Positions 26,969 through 36,177 of a stretch of DNA of 64,000 nucleotides are shown one piece after another (positions within the stretch are counted from its first letter, which is position 1; each line of letters begins with the position of its first letter). Under the pieces are notes generated by a model. It did not search any database. It was not told where the DNA came from and saw nothing but the letters and a program-made list of their open reading frames with translations. A program made the translations under genes and the position numbers. The stretch spans positions 29,438-93,437 of the forward strand of contig CAISTS010000011.1 of the NCBI GenBank assembly GCA_903888485.1, written 5' to 3'. This DNA is from an uncultured bacterium. GTDB lineage: Bacteria > Pseudomonadota > Alphaproteobacteria > Rhodospirillales > Rhodospirillaceae.

Positions 26969-28243
26969 ATGGACGACGGACGGCAGGGACAGACGGGCGC
27001 TGATGTCAGCGCGGTTCTCGGTCTCGGCGCATCTCATACTTTGAAGCGCATGAACCGCTGGTGGATAGCCGGCGGCGTTGTGGCGTTGTTGCTGATCGTC
27101 GTCGCTGTGCGCTTGCTAAGCGGACCGCCCGGCGTTGAATTTCGCTTCGGCGAAGTGAGCAAGGGCGGCATTGTGGCCACTGTCACCGCTACCGGTACGC
27201 TGCAGCCGGTCAACACCGTCGATATCGGCCCCGAGATCTCCGGCCAGATCGACATCGTCAACGTCGACTTCAACGACCGCGTCACCGCCGGCCAGGTGCT
27301 GGCGGTGATGGACACCGACGTGCTTAAGGCCAAGGTACTGCAGGGGCGCGCCTCGCTCACGGCCGCCCGCGCCCGCGTGGAAGACGCCCGCGCTACCGCC
27401 AACGAAGCCCGCTTGCGTCTGGGACGCATTCGCGAGCTCCAGAGCCGCGGCAACGCATCGAAGCAGGAACTCGACGCCCAGGAAGCCGCCGATGCGCGCG
27501 CCCGCGCCGCCGTCGGCAGCGCGGACGCGCAGGTCGCCGTCGCCGCCGCGACGCTCAGTTCGGACGAAACCAATCTCGCCAAGGCCGAGATCAAATCGCC
27601 CATCAACGGCGTCGTGCTGTCGCGCGCCGTCGAGCCGGGGCAGGTGGTGGCCGCGACCTTCCAGACGCCGGTGCTGTTCAAGCTCGCCGAGGATTTGACC
27701 AAGATGCAGCTCGAGGTCGACGTCGATGAAGCGGACATCGGCCATGTTCAGGAGAAGCAGCGCGGCACCTTCACCGTCGATGCCTTCCAGGACCGCCAGT
27801 TTCCGGCGACGATTACCCAGGTCCGCTTCGCGCCCAAAACCAAGGACAACGTGGTGACCTATCAGGCGGTGCTGGAGGTCGATAACGCCGACCTGTTGCT
27901 GCGTCCGGGCATGACCGCCACCGCGACCATCACCACCGCGACGCGCGCCGATGCGACGCTGATCCCAAACGCGGCGCTGCGTTTCACGCCGCCGGCAGCG
28001 GATGCGCCCAAACCACGGCGCACCTTCATCGGCGGGCCGCCGCCCGACTTCGGGAATGCGGCGGCATTGCCACCGCCGGCGCGCGCCGGCTCGACCCAGC
28101 GCATTTGGGTCTTGAAGGACCGCACACCGCAGCCCGTGGAGATCAAAATCGGCATCAGCAACGGCGTGCACACCGAAGTGCTCGGCGGCGAACTCAAGCC
28201 CGGCGACGCCGTCATCACCGGCATTGAAACGCCAAAGTCATGA
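26969..28243 (+). CDS. MacA-type periplasmic adaptor
   Basis: A 424-residue HlyD/MacA-family protein with a membrane anchor (about 31-48). It has split biotinyl-lipoyl motifs (VDIGPEISGQIDIV and KAEIKSPINGVVLSRAVEPGQ), a coiled-coil hairpin (about 110-200), and beta-barrel and membrane-proximal domains. It bridges an inner-membrane ABC transporter to an outer-membrane channel. The stop overlaps the ATPase start by four bases. No dedicated outer-membrane factor gene is adjacent. Confidence 0.9.
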   Translation: MDDGRQGQTGADVSAVLGLGASHTLKRMNRWWIAGGVVALLLIVVAVRLLSGPPGVEFRFGEVSKGGIVATVTATGTLQPVNTVDIGPEISGQIDIVNVDFNDRVTAGQVLAVMDTDVLKAKVLQGRASLTAARARVEDARATANEARLRLGRIRELQSRGNASKQELDAQEAADARARAAVGSADAQVAVAAATLSSDETNLAKAEIKSPINGVVLSRAVEPGQVVAATFQTPVLFKLAEDLTKMQLEVDVDEADIGHVQEKQRGTFTVDAFQDRQFPATITQVRFAPKTKDNVVTYQAVLEVDNADLLLRPGMTATATITTATRADATLIPNAALRFTPPAADAPKPRRTFIGGPPPDFGNAAALPPPARAGSTQRIWVLKDRTPQPVEIKIGISNGVHTEVLGGELKPGDAVITGIETPKS

Positions 28244-28995
28244 GCAAGCAGGGCTCCGCCAGCGCGCTTATGGCCGAGCAGTCGCCGGGTCCGCTGGTCG
28301 CCTTCGAAAACGTCTCCAAGATCTACGGCAAGGGCGACGCCGAGGTGCGCGCGCTCAACGGTGTCAACCTGCAGATCAACGCCGGCGAGTTTGTCGCCGT
28401 CATGGGTCCATCGGGCTCGGGCAAGTCGACCGCGATGAACATCCTGGGCTGCCTCGATAAGCCCACGTCCGGACGCTATCTGTTTAAGGGTGTCGATGTC
28501 GGCGGACTGGCCAGCGATCAACTCGCCATGCTGCGCCGCCATTTTCTCGGCTTCGTCTTTCAAGGCTTCAACCTGCTGGCGCGCACCACGGCGCTCGAGA
28601 ACCTCGAACTGCCGCTGATCTATCAGCGCATCGAAAAGGCGCGTCGCCGCGCGATGGCGCTCGAAGCCTTGGAGACCGTGGGGCTCGCGGACCGCGCCGA
28701 TCATACGCCGGCGGAACTCTCGGGTGGGCAACAGCAGCGTGTCGCAATCGCACGCGCCATCGTCACAAAGCCGAGCCTCTTGTTGGCCGACGAGCCCACG
28801 GGCAACCTCGATTCCGCCCGCAGCCACGAAATCATGCAGCTCCTGACCCGCCTCAATCGCGAACGCGGCCTGACCGTTGTTCTGGTGACCCACGAAGACG
28901 ACATCGCGGCCTATGCCGGGCGGCGTCTCGATTTCCGCGACGGGCGCATCGTGCGCGAGACGCGTAATACGGGGAAGCCAAGTCATGCTCAGTAA
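28240..28995 (+). CDS. MacB-type ABC transporter ATP-binding protein
   Basis: A 251-residue ATPase of the LolD/MacB/FtsE class. It has Walker A GPSGSGKS, the Q-loop FVFQGFNL, the signature LSGGQQQRVAIARAI, Walker B LLLADEPTGNLDS and a switch His in VLVTHE. The N-terminus has a short extension before PLVAFENVSKIY. The ATPase and permease are separate genes here rather than fused as in MacB. Overlaps both neighbours. Confidence 0.93.
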   Translation: MSKQGSASALMAEQSPGPLVAFENVSKIYGKGDAEVRALNGVNLQINAGEFVAVMGPSGSGKSTAMNILGCLDKPTSGRYLFKGVDVGGLASDQLAMLRRHFLGFVFQGFNLLARTTALENLELPLIYQRIEKARRRAMALEALETVGLADRADHTPAELSGGQQQRVAIARAIVTKPSLLLADEPTGNLDSARSHEIMQLLTRLNRERGLTVVLVTHEDDIAAYAGRRLDFRDGRIVRETRNTGKPSHAQ

Positions 28996-30193
28996 CACGC
29001 TGCTCATGGCCTTGCGGGAAATCCAGCGCAACGTGCTGCGCTCGGGTCTGACCGTTCTCGGCATCATCATCGGCGTCGCGGCGGTGATCGTCATCGTGAC
29101 GCTGGGCGCGGGTACGACCCGGCAGGTCGGCAGCGAAATCTCGAAAATGGGCAGCAACATGATCACCCTCGTTCCGGGTGGTGACATGCGCATGGGGGGC
29201 GCCTCGGGCGCCGCGCCGCCGTTCCTGGCGGCTGACGTCGAAGCCTTGCGCCGCGAACTCGTCGGCGTCAGCGCCATAGCGCCCTATGCGCAGCGTATGG
29301 ATCAGGTGATCGTCGGCAACGAGAACCGCCGTGTGAACATCGTCGGCACGGTGGCGGAGATCAGCGTCGTACGGAACTGGAAGGTCACTGACGGGCGGTT
29401 GTTCACGCTCTCGGAAGAACGCTCCGGCAAGGCCGTGTGCATCATCGGCGCGACGATTCGCAAGGAAATGATGGCCGGCATGGAGCCGCTGGGCGCGACG
29501 GTGCGCGTGGGCAAACTCTCCTGTGAAGTGATCGGCGTGCTCGAGCCCAAGGGCCAGGCCATGTTCGGCGGCGACCAGGACGCGACCGTGGTGCTGCCGA
29601 TCCGCACCTATCAACGCCGCATCGTAGGCAACGACCGCATCGCCCAAATCCTGATCTCGGGCGCTGACAGCGCTGATCTTTCCGACCTCAAACTGCAAAT
29701 CACGCAGGTCATGCGCGAGCGGCGCAATATTGCCGCTGGCGAGCGCTCCAACTTCAGCGTCATCGACATGACCGAAGTCGCGGGTGTCATGCAGACCACC
29801 ATCGGCGTGATGACCACGTTCCTCTCGGCCATCGCCGGCGTCAGCCTGCTGGTCGGCGGCATCGGGATCATGAATATCATGCTGGTGTCGGTGACCGAGC
29901 GCACGCGTGAGATCGGCATTCGCCTGGCCATTGGCGCCACCGAGCGCGAAGTCATGCTTCAGTTTCTGGTGGAGGCCGCCATGCTCTCGGCGGGTGGCGG
30001 CCTGCTGGGGATCACCTTGGGCCTCATCGGCGCGGCCAGTATCGCGCCGGCGATCAACGTGCCCTTCGTGTTCCAGACGTCGACCGTGGTGCAGGCGTTC
30101 TTGTTCTCGGCGGCGGTCGGCGTGATCTTCGGCTTCATGCCGGCGCGGCGCGCGGCGCGCCTCAATCCGATCGAGGCGCTACGCCACGAGTAG
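28985..30193 (+). CDS. MacB-type ABC transporter permease
   Basis: A 402-residue permease with the family topology. The first membrane helix is near 20-42 (LTVLGIIIGVAAVIVIVTLG). A large periplasmic domain follows (about 45-275). Three C-terminal helices (FtsX domain) include GGIGIMNIMLVSVTERTREIG. It belongs to the mechanotransmission type of ABC systems that export peptides, antibiotics or lipids; the substrate is unknown. ATG 28985 overlaps the ATPase gene by 11 bases. The stop abuts the convergent crcB stop. Confidence 0.92.
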   Translation: MLSNTLLMALREIQRNVLRSGLTVLGIIIGVAAVIVIVTLGAGTTRQVGSEISKMGSNMITLVPGGDMRMGGASGAAPPFLAADVEALRRELVGVSAIAPYAQRMDQVIVGNENRRVNIVGTVAEISVVRNWKVTDGRLFTLSEERSGKAVCIIGATIRKEMMAGMEPLGATVRVGKLSCEVIGVLEPKGQAMFGGDQDATVVLPIRTYQRRIVGNDRIAQILISGADSADLSDLKLQITQVMRERRNIAAGERSNFSVIDMTEVAGVMQTTIGVMTTFLSAIAGVSLLVGGIGIMNIMLVSVTERTREIGIRLAIGATEREVMLQFLVEAAMLSAGGGLLGITLGLIGAASIAPAINVPFVFQTSTVVQAFLFSAAVGVIFGFMPARRAARLNPIEALRHE

Positions 30194-30577
30194 CTAGCGC
30201 AGAGCCATCCCGGCGGCGTACCCCAGCCACACCGCAATGAGGCATAGCACCACCGACAGCGCGGCGTTGGCGCCGGCGGCGAGCCACTGGCCGCCTTGCA
30301 CAAGGGCGAGGGTCTGCAGGCTAAAGGCCGAGAAGGTGGTAAAGCCGCCGCATACGCCCACCATCAGGAACTGCTGCGCCGTAACGCTGCTGGGGAAGCG
30401 CCCATCCGCGCCCATGGTGGCGGCGGCAAAGCCGATCACCAGGGAGCCCAGCACGTTGATCGCCAGTGTACCCCAAGGGAAGCCCACGCCCGCCATCGTC
30501 GAGACCGCGCCGTTGCTCCAATGGCGCGCCATGCTGCCAAGCGCGCCGCCAAGACCGATCCAGAGGTAAGCCTGCAT
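30194..30577 (-). CDS. crcB: Fluoride channel CrcB (Fluc)
   Basis: A 127-residue protein with four membrane helices and the Fluc hallmarks: GGALGSMARHW near the start, GTLAINVLGSLVIGF, and GVCGGFTTFSAFSLQ. It works as a dimer that expels fluoride from the cytoplasm. I looked for a fluoride riboswitch upstream and saw none. Confidence 0.95.
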   Translation of the reverse strand: MQAYLWIGLGGALGSMARHWSNGAVSTMAGVGFPWGTLAINVLGSLVIGFAAATMGADGRFPSSVTAQQFLMVGVCGGFTTFSAFSLQTLALVQGGQWLAAGANAALSVVLCLIAVWLGYAAGMALR

Positions 30578-30724
30578 GAGTTGACCCTACACGCCGCACA
30601 TGTGGGAGAAATGTGACACGCCCGATGCAACCTTGCATGCAATTTCCAGTTTGCGCCCTTAAGGGCTTTGCAAGCCGCGGGGCCCCAAGCTATACCCACG
30701 CTCCTTTATTTTTCGAGCATTGTT

Positions 30725-31402
30725 ATGGCGCCGACGCCCAAGCATTACGCGCAGATTTACGACCGTCTCCAGGCGCCTATCTCCAAGGTCTACGACTGCG
30801 GCAAGAAGTGCGCGCCGTTCAACAACGGCGAGCCCGTGTGCTGCACGACCGGCCACGCCATTCCCATCGTCGAGCACAGCGAATACAAACTGCTGCAAAG
30901 CCGCACCGACATGTGGAAGCCCTTCAAGCCTAAGGATAAGGCGGAGCGCGCCGAAGTCGCGGACCTCAAGGGATCCGATTGCCGTGCCGTCGAATGCAAC
31001 GGCGCGCGTCATTGTGAGCGCGACAACCGCTCCATGGCGTGCCGCACGTTCCCGTTCTTCCCGTATTTCACGCCCGACGGAACGCTCTTTGGCCTGGCCA
31101 CCTACTGGACCTTCGAAGGCCAGTGCTGGGTGATCTCCAACATCACCATCGTCGAGAAACCCTTCATCGACGAGATGATGGAAGCCCACGAAATGCTGTT
31201 CGCCGCCGATAGCGATTGGCGGGGAACGTACAAGCGCCAGTCCGCGACCATGCGCAGCGTTTACTCGAAAAAAGACACGCGCTTCCCGGTGATCGGCCGC
31301 GACGGCAAGTACTACTGGGTGCTGCCGCGTTCGGGCGGCACCATGATCCGGGCCAAGAAAGCCGAGCTGCTCCAGCTCCGCAAAGGCTTCCCAAATTTCT
31401 AA
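30725..31402 (+). CDS. YkgJ-like cysteine-cluster protein
   Basis: A 225-residue soluble protein with two cysteine groups: Cys25, Cys29, Cys39 and Cys40 (YDCGKKC, then PVCC), and Cys86, Cys91, Cys97 and Cys106, ending in MACRTFPFFP. The CC pair and the late Cys-Arg-x-x-Pro-Phe pattern recall YkgJ-family proteins, thought to bind iron-sulfur or zinc. Spacing differs from classic members, so the placement is tentative. ATG 30725 has only a weak ribosome site. The function is unknown. Confidence 0.65.
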   Translation: MAPTPKHYAQIYDRLQAPISKVYDCGKKCAPFNNGEPVCCTTGHAIPIVEHSEYKLLQSRTDMWKPFKPKDKAERAEVADLKGSDCRAVECNGARHCERDNRSMACRTFPFFPYFTPDGTLFGLATYWTFEGQCWVISNITIVEKPFIDEMMEAHEMLFAADSDWRGTYKRQSATMRSVYSKKDTRFPVIGRDGKYYWVLPRSGGTMIRAKKAELLQLRKGFPNF

Positions 31403-31441
31403 GCTCCTGTAGAACTCGCCTTCCATACCGGAAGGGTGACC

Positions 31442-32341
31442 ATGGAGCCCTGGATCGGCCTGACGCTGCTGGGTGTGCTCATCCAGAGCGGCCGCACCGC
31501 CTTGCAGAAGACCCTCGTCGGGCGACTGTCGGTGGGCGGGGCCACCTACGCCCGCTTCCTCTACGGCGCGCCGCTGGCATGGCTGATGGTGGCCGGCGTG
31601 ATCGCCGCGACGGATCTGGCGCTGCCGCGTCCGGGGCTCTTGTTCTTCGCCTATATCGTCGTCGGCGGCTTGGACCAGATCCTGGGCAATGCCACCTTCA
31701 TTCACCTCATCCGCGCCAGCAACTTCACGGTCATCAGCACCTACGCCAAGACCGAGACGGTCCTTAGCGCGTTGCTGTCCTTCATTCTCCTGGGGGACGT
31801 CCTCAGCATCATCGGCTTTGTGGGCGTGGTGGTCACCTTTGCCGGCATGGTCGTGCTTGCCGCCGGCGGCAGCACCGCGCCGCGCGCGCTGCTCGGTTCA
31901 TTTGCCTCAAAAGCCATGCTGTACGGCATGGGGGTCGGGGCCTTCTATGCCGTCGGGTCCACGGCCTACCGCGGCGCGATCCTGACGCTCGAAAGCGACG
32001 ACCGCATGCTGGCCCCGATATTCACGCTGGCCTGCGTCAGCCTGATCCAGGCCATCAGCATGGGCGCTTGGCTGGGGCTCAACCAGCCGACGGTCTTACG
32101 CGAAACCTTACGCGGTTGGCGCGCGGCAATGTGGATCGGCGTCACCGGCGCCGGCGCTTCGGCGGCTTGGTACATGGCCTTCTCGCAGCAGGTCACGGCC
32201 TATGTGTTGGCGGTGGGGCAGGTGGAACTGGTGATCACGTTCCTGGTCTCGCACTACCTGTTCAAGGAACGCATCACGCGCGGCGAATTCGCCGGCATCG
32301 CCGTCACTCTCGCGGGGATTCTGTTGGTGGTTCTGGCCTAA
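31442..32341 (+). CDS. DMT/EamA-family transporter
   Basis: A 299-residue protein of about ten membrane helices in two halves, each ending in an EamA-like segment (LSALLSFILLGDVLSIIGFVG and VELVITFLVSHYLFKERITR). It would export or import a small metabolite; the substrate is unknown. ATG 31442 follows GAAGGG; GTG 31436 would add two residues. The last bases overlap the convergent carbonic anhydrase stop. Confidence 0.85.
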   Translation: MEPWIGLTLLGVLIQSGRTALQKTLVGRLSVGGATYARFLYGAPLAWLMVAGVIAATDLALPRPGLLFFAYIVVGGLDQILGNATFIHLIRASNFTVISTYAKTETVLSALLSFILLGDVLSIIGFVGVVVTFAGMVVLAAGGSTAPRALLGSFASKAMLYGMGVGAFYAVGSTAYRGAILTLESDDRMLAPIFTLACVSLIQAISMGAWLGLNQPTVLRETLRGWRAAMWIGVTGAGASAAWYMAFSQQVTAYVLAVGQVELVITFLVSHYLFKERITRGEFAGIAVTLAGILLVVLA

Positions 32342-32946
32342 ACGAGCTCGAACATGTCCGTCGTCTTATTGAGGATCGACAGACGACCGACCTCAAGGTC
32401 GAAGTACCAGCCGTGGGTCAGCAGGTTTCCTGCGTCCACGGCCTCTTTCACCCACGGGAAGGTGAGCAGGTTCCGTAGGGACAGGCGCACCGCCTCTTGC
32501 TCGCAGCAGCGCTGGCGGGCCACGGGTTCTTTCTCGGCCTTCATAGCCTTCTCGCGCGCCGGCGCGGCGATGGACATCCAGGCGGCGATAAAGTCGCCGG
32601 CCTGCGGCGCGTTCATCAAGGCGCCAATGCCGCCGCAGCGCGCGTGACCCATGACGATGACGTGCTCGATGGCCAGCGAGCGCACGGCGAACTCCAAAGC
32701 GGCGCTGGTGCCGTGGGCGTGGCCGTCGGGATCGAAGGGCGGCACGAGGTTGGCGACGTTGCGCACGATGAACATCTCGCCCGGCTCGACGCCGAACTTG
32801 AGCGAGGGATCGATGCGCGAGTCAGAGCAGGCGATCATCAGGACTTTGGGCTTTTGGCCCTTGTCCATCAGATCCTTGATGAAGCCCTGATTCTCACGGA
32901 AGTAGGTTTCACGGAATTGCCGGTAGCCGGCGAGGAGCTTGTCCAC
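32338..32946 (-). CDS. Beta-class carbonic anhydrase
   Basis: A 202-residue enzyme that interconverts CO2 and bicarbonate. Zinc ligands are visible as Cys40 (in CSDSR, with the Asp42-Arg44 dyad), His101 and Cys104 (in GHARCGG). No signal peptide, so it is cytoplasmic. The start is GTG 32946. It lies 13 bases after icd on the same strand, so CO2 released by isocitrate dehydrogenase and its hydration are encoded together. Confidence 0.94.
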   Translation of the reverse strand: MDKLLAGYRQFRETYFRENQGFIKDLMDKGQKPKVLMIACSDSRIDPSLKFGVEPGEMFIVRNVANLVPPFDPDGHAHGTSAALEFAVRSLAIEHVIVMGHARCGGIGALMNAPQAGDFIAAWMSIAAPAREKAMKAEKEPVARQRCCEQEAVRLSLRNLLTFPWVKEAVDAGNLLTHGWYFDLEVGRLSILNKTTDMFELV

Positions 32947-32959
32947 CGTTCCGTGCCGC

Positions 32960-34174
32960 TTACTTCATTGCAGCTTGCAGCATCTCGTCGAGTTTGCCGA
33001 GGAAAGCGCCCGTGGTCATCCAGGGCTGCTCAGGACCAACGAGGATCGCGAGATCTTTGGTCATGAAGCCCGCTTCCACGGCTTTCACGCACACCTTTTC
33101 CAAGGTTGCTGCGAAATGCACGACATCGGGGGTGTTGTCGAACTGGCCGCGGTACTTGAGCCCTTGCGTCCAGGCGAAGATCGAGGCGATCGGGTTCGAC
33201 GAGGTTTCCTTGCCCTGCTGGTGCAGGCGGTAGTGGCGGGTGATCGTGCCGTGCGCGGCCTCGGCTTCGACCGTATTTCCATCAGCCGTGAGCAGCACCG
33301 AGGTCATCATGCCGAGCGAGCCGAAGCCCTGCGCGACGGTGTCGGACTGCACGTCGCCGTCGTAATTCTTACAGGCCCACATGAAGCCGCCCGACCACTT
33401 CAGCGCCGAGGCGACCATGTCGTCGATCAGGCGGTGTTCGTAGGTCAGGCGCTTGGCTTCATAGCGGCTCTTGAAGTCGCGCTCGTAGATTTCCTGGAAG
33501 ATGTCTTTGAAGCGGCCGTCGTAGCCCTTGAGGATGGTGTTCTTGGTCGACAGGTACACCGGATAGCCGCGCGCCAGGCCATAATTCAGGCAGGACATGG
33601 CGAAGTCGGCGATGGAGGCATCGAGGTTGTACATGCCCATGGCAACGCCCGGGCCCGGGAAGTCGTAGACTTCGTAGTTGGTGGGTTCGCCGCCGCCTTC
33701 GGGTGTGAAGGTCATGGTCAGCTTGCCCTTGCCGGGCACTTTGAAATCGGTCGCCTTGTACTGGTCGCCGAAGCCGTGACGGCCGATGACGATGGGCTGC
33801 GTCCAGCCGGGCACGAGGCGCGGCACGTTCTTGCAGATGATCGGCTCGCGGAAGATGGTGCCGCCCAGGATGTTGCGGATCGTGCCGTTGGGCGACTTCC
33901 ACATCTTCTTGAGATTGAATTCCTTCACGCGCGCTTCATCGGGGGTGATGGTCGCGCACTTCACGCCGACGCCGTACTGCTTGATGGCGTTGGCGGAATC
34001 GATGGTGACTTGGTCGTTGGTCTTGTCGCGGTATTCGACGCCGAGGTCGTAATACTTCAGCTCGACGTCGAGGTACGGCAGGATCAGCTTGTCCTTGATG
34101 AACTGCCAGATGATGCGCGTCATCTCGTCGCCGTCGAGATCAACGAGTGGGGTCTTCACCTTGATTTTGGCCAT
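32960..34174 (-). CDS. icd: NADP-dependent isocitrate dehydrogenase
   Basis: A 404-residue TCA-cycle enzyme that oxidises isocitrate to 2-oxoglutarate. It is of the eukaryote-like homodimeric type: [48 protein letters not shown], and the NADP site [20 protein letters not shown] 34174 has AAAGGGA upstream. First gene of an operon with the carbonic anhydrase. Confidence 0.97.
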   Translation of the reverse strand: MAKIKVKTPLVDLDGDEMTRIIWQFIKDKLILPYLDVELKYYDLGVEYRDKTNDQVTIDSANAIKQYGVGVKCATITPDEARVKEFNLKKMWKSPNGTIRNILGGTIFREPIICKNVPRLVPGWTQPIVIGRHGFGDQYKATDFKVPGKGKLTMTFTPEGGGEPTNYEVYDFPGPGVAMGMYNLDASIADFAMSCLNYGLARGYPVYLSTKNTILKGYDGRFKDIFQEIYERDFKSRYEAKRLTYEHRLIDDMVASALKWSGGFMWACKNYDGDVQSDTVAQGFGSLGMMTSVLLTADGNTVEAEAAHGTITRHYRLHQQGKETSSNPIASIFAWTQGLKYRGQFDNTPDVVHFAATLEKVCVKAVEAGFMTKDLAILVGPEQPWMTTGAFLGKLDEMLQAAMK

Positions 34175-34351
34175 GAGCGTTCCCTTTTAAGGGGCTGCGA
34201 TATCAGTCGCCGCCCCATCCAACTGGTCGTCCGGAGTGCTTGAGATTGCCTCGGATTGGGCCGGAAAGTAGTGCATAGGCCGCTGGGGACGCAAGCCGGA
34301 TATGACCCCGCCCGCGTTCCAAATGGCGGCCTTTGGCGGTGCGGCGGGGCG

Positions 34352-34948
34352 CTAAACCTTGAACAATACAGGTGGTTTTGGGGCGGCCAGCTCGGCTTCA
34401 GCGGCAGGCGCCACGTCCTTGGGATCGTTCACCACGGTGATCAAGGCCTCGTGGCCCTGATGCGCAAAACCGGCGCCAATCATGCGGTCGAACAGGGCGA
34501 CCAGATCGTCCCAGTAGCCGGCGGTGTTGAGCACGATGATCGGCTTGTTGTGCAGATGGAGCTGGCGCCAGGTGACGATCTCGAACATCTCATCCAGCGT
34601 ACCCACGCCGCCCGGCAAGATGCAGAAGGCATCGCTGCGTTCGAACATGACGCGTTTGCGGGTATGCATGTCCGCCACAACAACCAACTCACTCGCCCGG
34701 GGGTGGGCCAATTCCTTGTCTTTCAGGAAGGTCGGGATGACCCCGACAATGCGCCCGCCACCGGCCAGAACATTGTCGGCGCAGACGCCCATGAGGCCGA
34801 CGCGCCCGCCGCCGAAGACCAGGGTTATGCTGCGCTGCGCAAGCTCGCCGCCCAGGGCCGCCGCGGCCGCCGCATAGACCGGATCGGTGCCCGCCTGCGA
34901 TCCGCAAAACACACACAAGGATGTCAGTTTCAGGGCAGGTTCGGACAT
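34352..34948 (-). CDS. LOG-family nucleotide phosphoribohydrolase
   Basis: A 198-residue Rossmann-like protein with the LOG signatures GGGRVGLMG and PGGVGTLDE (residues 112-120). Such enzymes cleave cytokinin riboside or other nucleoside monophosphates to base and ribose 5-phosphate. In bacteria the physiological substrate is often AMP-like; the name lysine decarboxylase seen for older entries is a misnomer. It lies 177 bases downstream of the icd start on the same strand and is probably separately transcribed. Confidence 0.9.
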   Translation of the reverse strand: MSEPALKLTSLCVFCGSQAGTDPVYAAAAAALGGELAQRSITLVFGGGRVGLMGVCADNVLAGGGRIVGVIPTFLKDKELAHPRASELVVVADMHTRKRVMFERSDAFCILPGGVGTLDEMFEIVTWRQLHLHNKPIIVLNTAGYWDDLVALFDRMIGAGFAHQGHEALITVVNDPKDVAPAAEAELAAPKPPVLFKV

Positions 34949-35092
34949 GAAGAAGCCTCAACTATTTGTAGCTTTTAGTAACTTACCCGCGAGATGCGGA
35001 CCGTTGCTCTTGCCAGCCCCGCCGCTTCTTTGTAAAGGATGGGTCTCGATATCTGGCTTTTTGGACTTATTGGAATACTGGAGGGCTACCCA

Positions 35093-35536
35093 ATGACCCG
35101 TTTGTCGCAGTTCGCCGCAGCTTTGGCCGTGGCTACCGTCGCCGCGCTGCCGCTCGCCGCGCGGGCGTCTGACCCTACCGACATCATCGATTATCGCAAG
35201 CACGTCATGAAGACCCTCGGCGCACAGAGCGCCTCGATGGCCATGACGCTGCAGGGCAAAGCCCCGGCCGAGAATTTCGTGCTGCATGCCGAGGCGCTCG
35301 CCATTGTGGCCTCGACCGCGCTCCAGGCCTTCAAGGAGAAGGTCGAAGGCGGCGGTTCGAAGCCGGACGTCTGGGCGAAGTGGCCCGACTTCGAAAAGCG
35401 CATGACCGAGCTCGCCACCAACACCGCCGCGCTCGCCAAGGCTGCCCGTGAAGGTGGCGTGGCTGCCGCCGGTCCGAAGGTCCAGGGCGCGCTCACCTGC
35501 AAAGGCTGCCACGACATCTACCGCGAAAAGAAGTAG
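35093..35536 (+). CDS. Cytochrome c' family protein, copy 1
   Basis: A 147-residue periplasmic heme protein. It has a signal peptide (1-26, cleaved near ARASD), a four-helix bundle and a C-terminal heme site Cys136-Lys-Gly-Cys139-His140. Met39 in the first helix (RKHVMKTL) could be the sixth ligand, as in low-spin cytochromes c-556. GGAGGG precedes ATG 35093. The next gene is a clear paralogue. Confidence 0.92.
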   Translation: MTRLSQFAAALAVATVAALPLAARASDPTDIIDYRKHVMKTLGAQSASMAMTLQGKAPAENFVLHAEALAIVASTALQAFKEKVEGGGSKPDVWAKWPDFEKRMTELATNTAALAKAAREGGVAAAGPKVQGALTCKGCHDIYREKK

Positions 35537-35612
35537 TCCGCCTCGGGCGCGGCACGGCTGCAGCCCGGACGGTGTCTGAACAACGCACGCAGATTAATTG
35601 GAGGCTTTTGAA

Positions 35613-36062
35613 ATGACCGGTTTGGTTAAATTCGCTGGCGGTTTTGCCATCGCGGCCATGATCGCTGCGATGCCCTTGGTCGCCGGCGCCGCCGAAGACC
35701 CGAAGGATGTGATCGACTACCGCGAGCACATCATGAAGACGCTGGACGCGCAGACGGCCGCCCTCGGCATGATCGTCTCGACGCAGGTTACCGACGAGAA
35801 CCTCGTCGCCCATACCGAAGCCATCGCCATTACCGCCAAGCAGGCGCTGGCGAGCTTCAAGCTGAACGTTCCGGGCGGTGAGTCCAAGCCCGAAGTTTGG
35901 AAGAACTGGCCGGACTTCGAGAAGCGCATGAACGAGTTCGTCGAGAAGACCGACAAACTCGCCAAGTCCGCCAAGACCGGCGGCGTGCCGGTGGTCATGG
36001 AACAGATGGTCGATGCGCTCACCTGCAAGGGCTGCCACGACGTCTATCGCGAAAAGAAGTAA
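35613..36062 (+). CDS. Cytochrome c' family protein, copy 2
   Basis: This 149-residue paralogue of the preceding gene has the same plan: signal peptide (1-27), helix with DYREHIMKTLDAQ (Met41), and a C-terminal heme motif Cys138-Lys-Gly-Cys141-His142. Both proteins end DxYREKK and share WPDFEKRM. They diverge in the second and third helices, so this is an old tandem duplication. GGAGG lies 8 bases before ATG 35613. Likely electron carriers or ligand-binding cytochromes. Confidence 0.92.
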   Translation: MTGLVKFAGGFAIAAMIAAMPLVAGAAEDPKDVIDYREHIMKTLDAQTAALGMIVSTQVTDENLVAHTEAIAITAKQALASFKLNVPGGESKPEVWKNWPDFEKRMNEFVEKTDKLAKSAKTGGVPVVMEQMVDALTCKGCHDVYREKK

Positions 36063-36083
36063 ACATCGCGATACGTTCGCTTT

Positions 36084-36117
36084 GAAAAACGCCCGTCGCC
36101 TTCGTGTGACGGGCGTT
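36084..36117. terminator. Hairpin after the cytochrome c' pair
   Basis: AACGCCCGTC (36088-36097) pairs perfectly with GACGGGCGTT (36108-36117). It is preceded by an A run and followed by CCGCTTTT, about 25 bases past the stop. Confidence 0.7.
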
Positions 36118-36177
36118 CCGCTTTTCAAGGACCGCTGCTTAACACTTTTGATCTCTACCTGAATAACGGCCTTAACC

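Noticed and set aside
30578..30724. Fluoride riboswitch before crcB
   Set aside because: No pseudoknot-like GGNGATGG / CTGATG arrangement is present on the minus strand.
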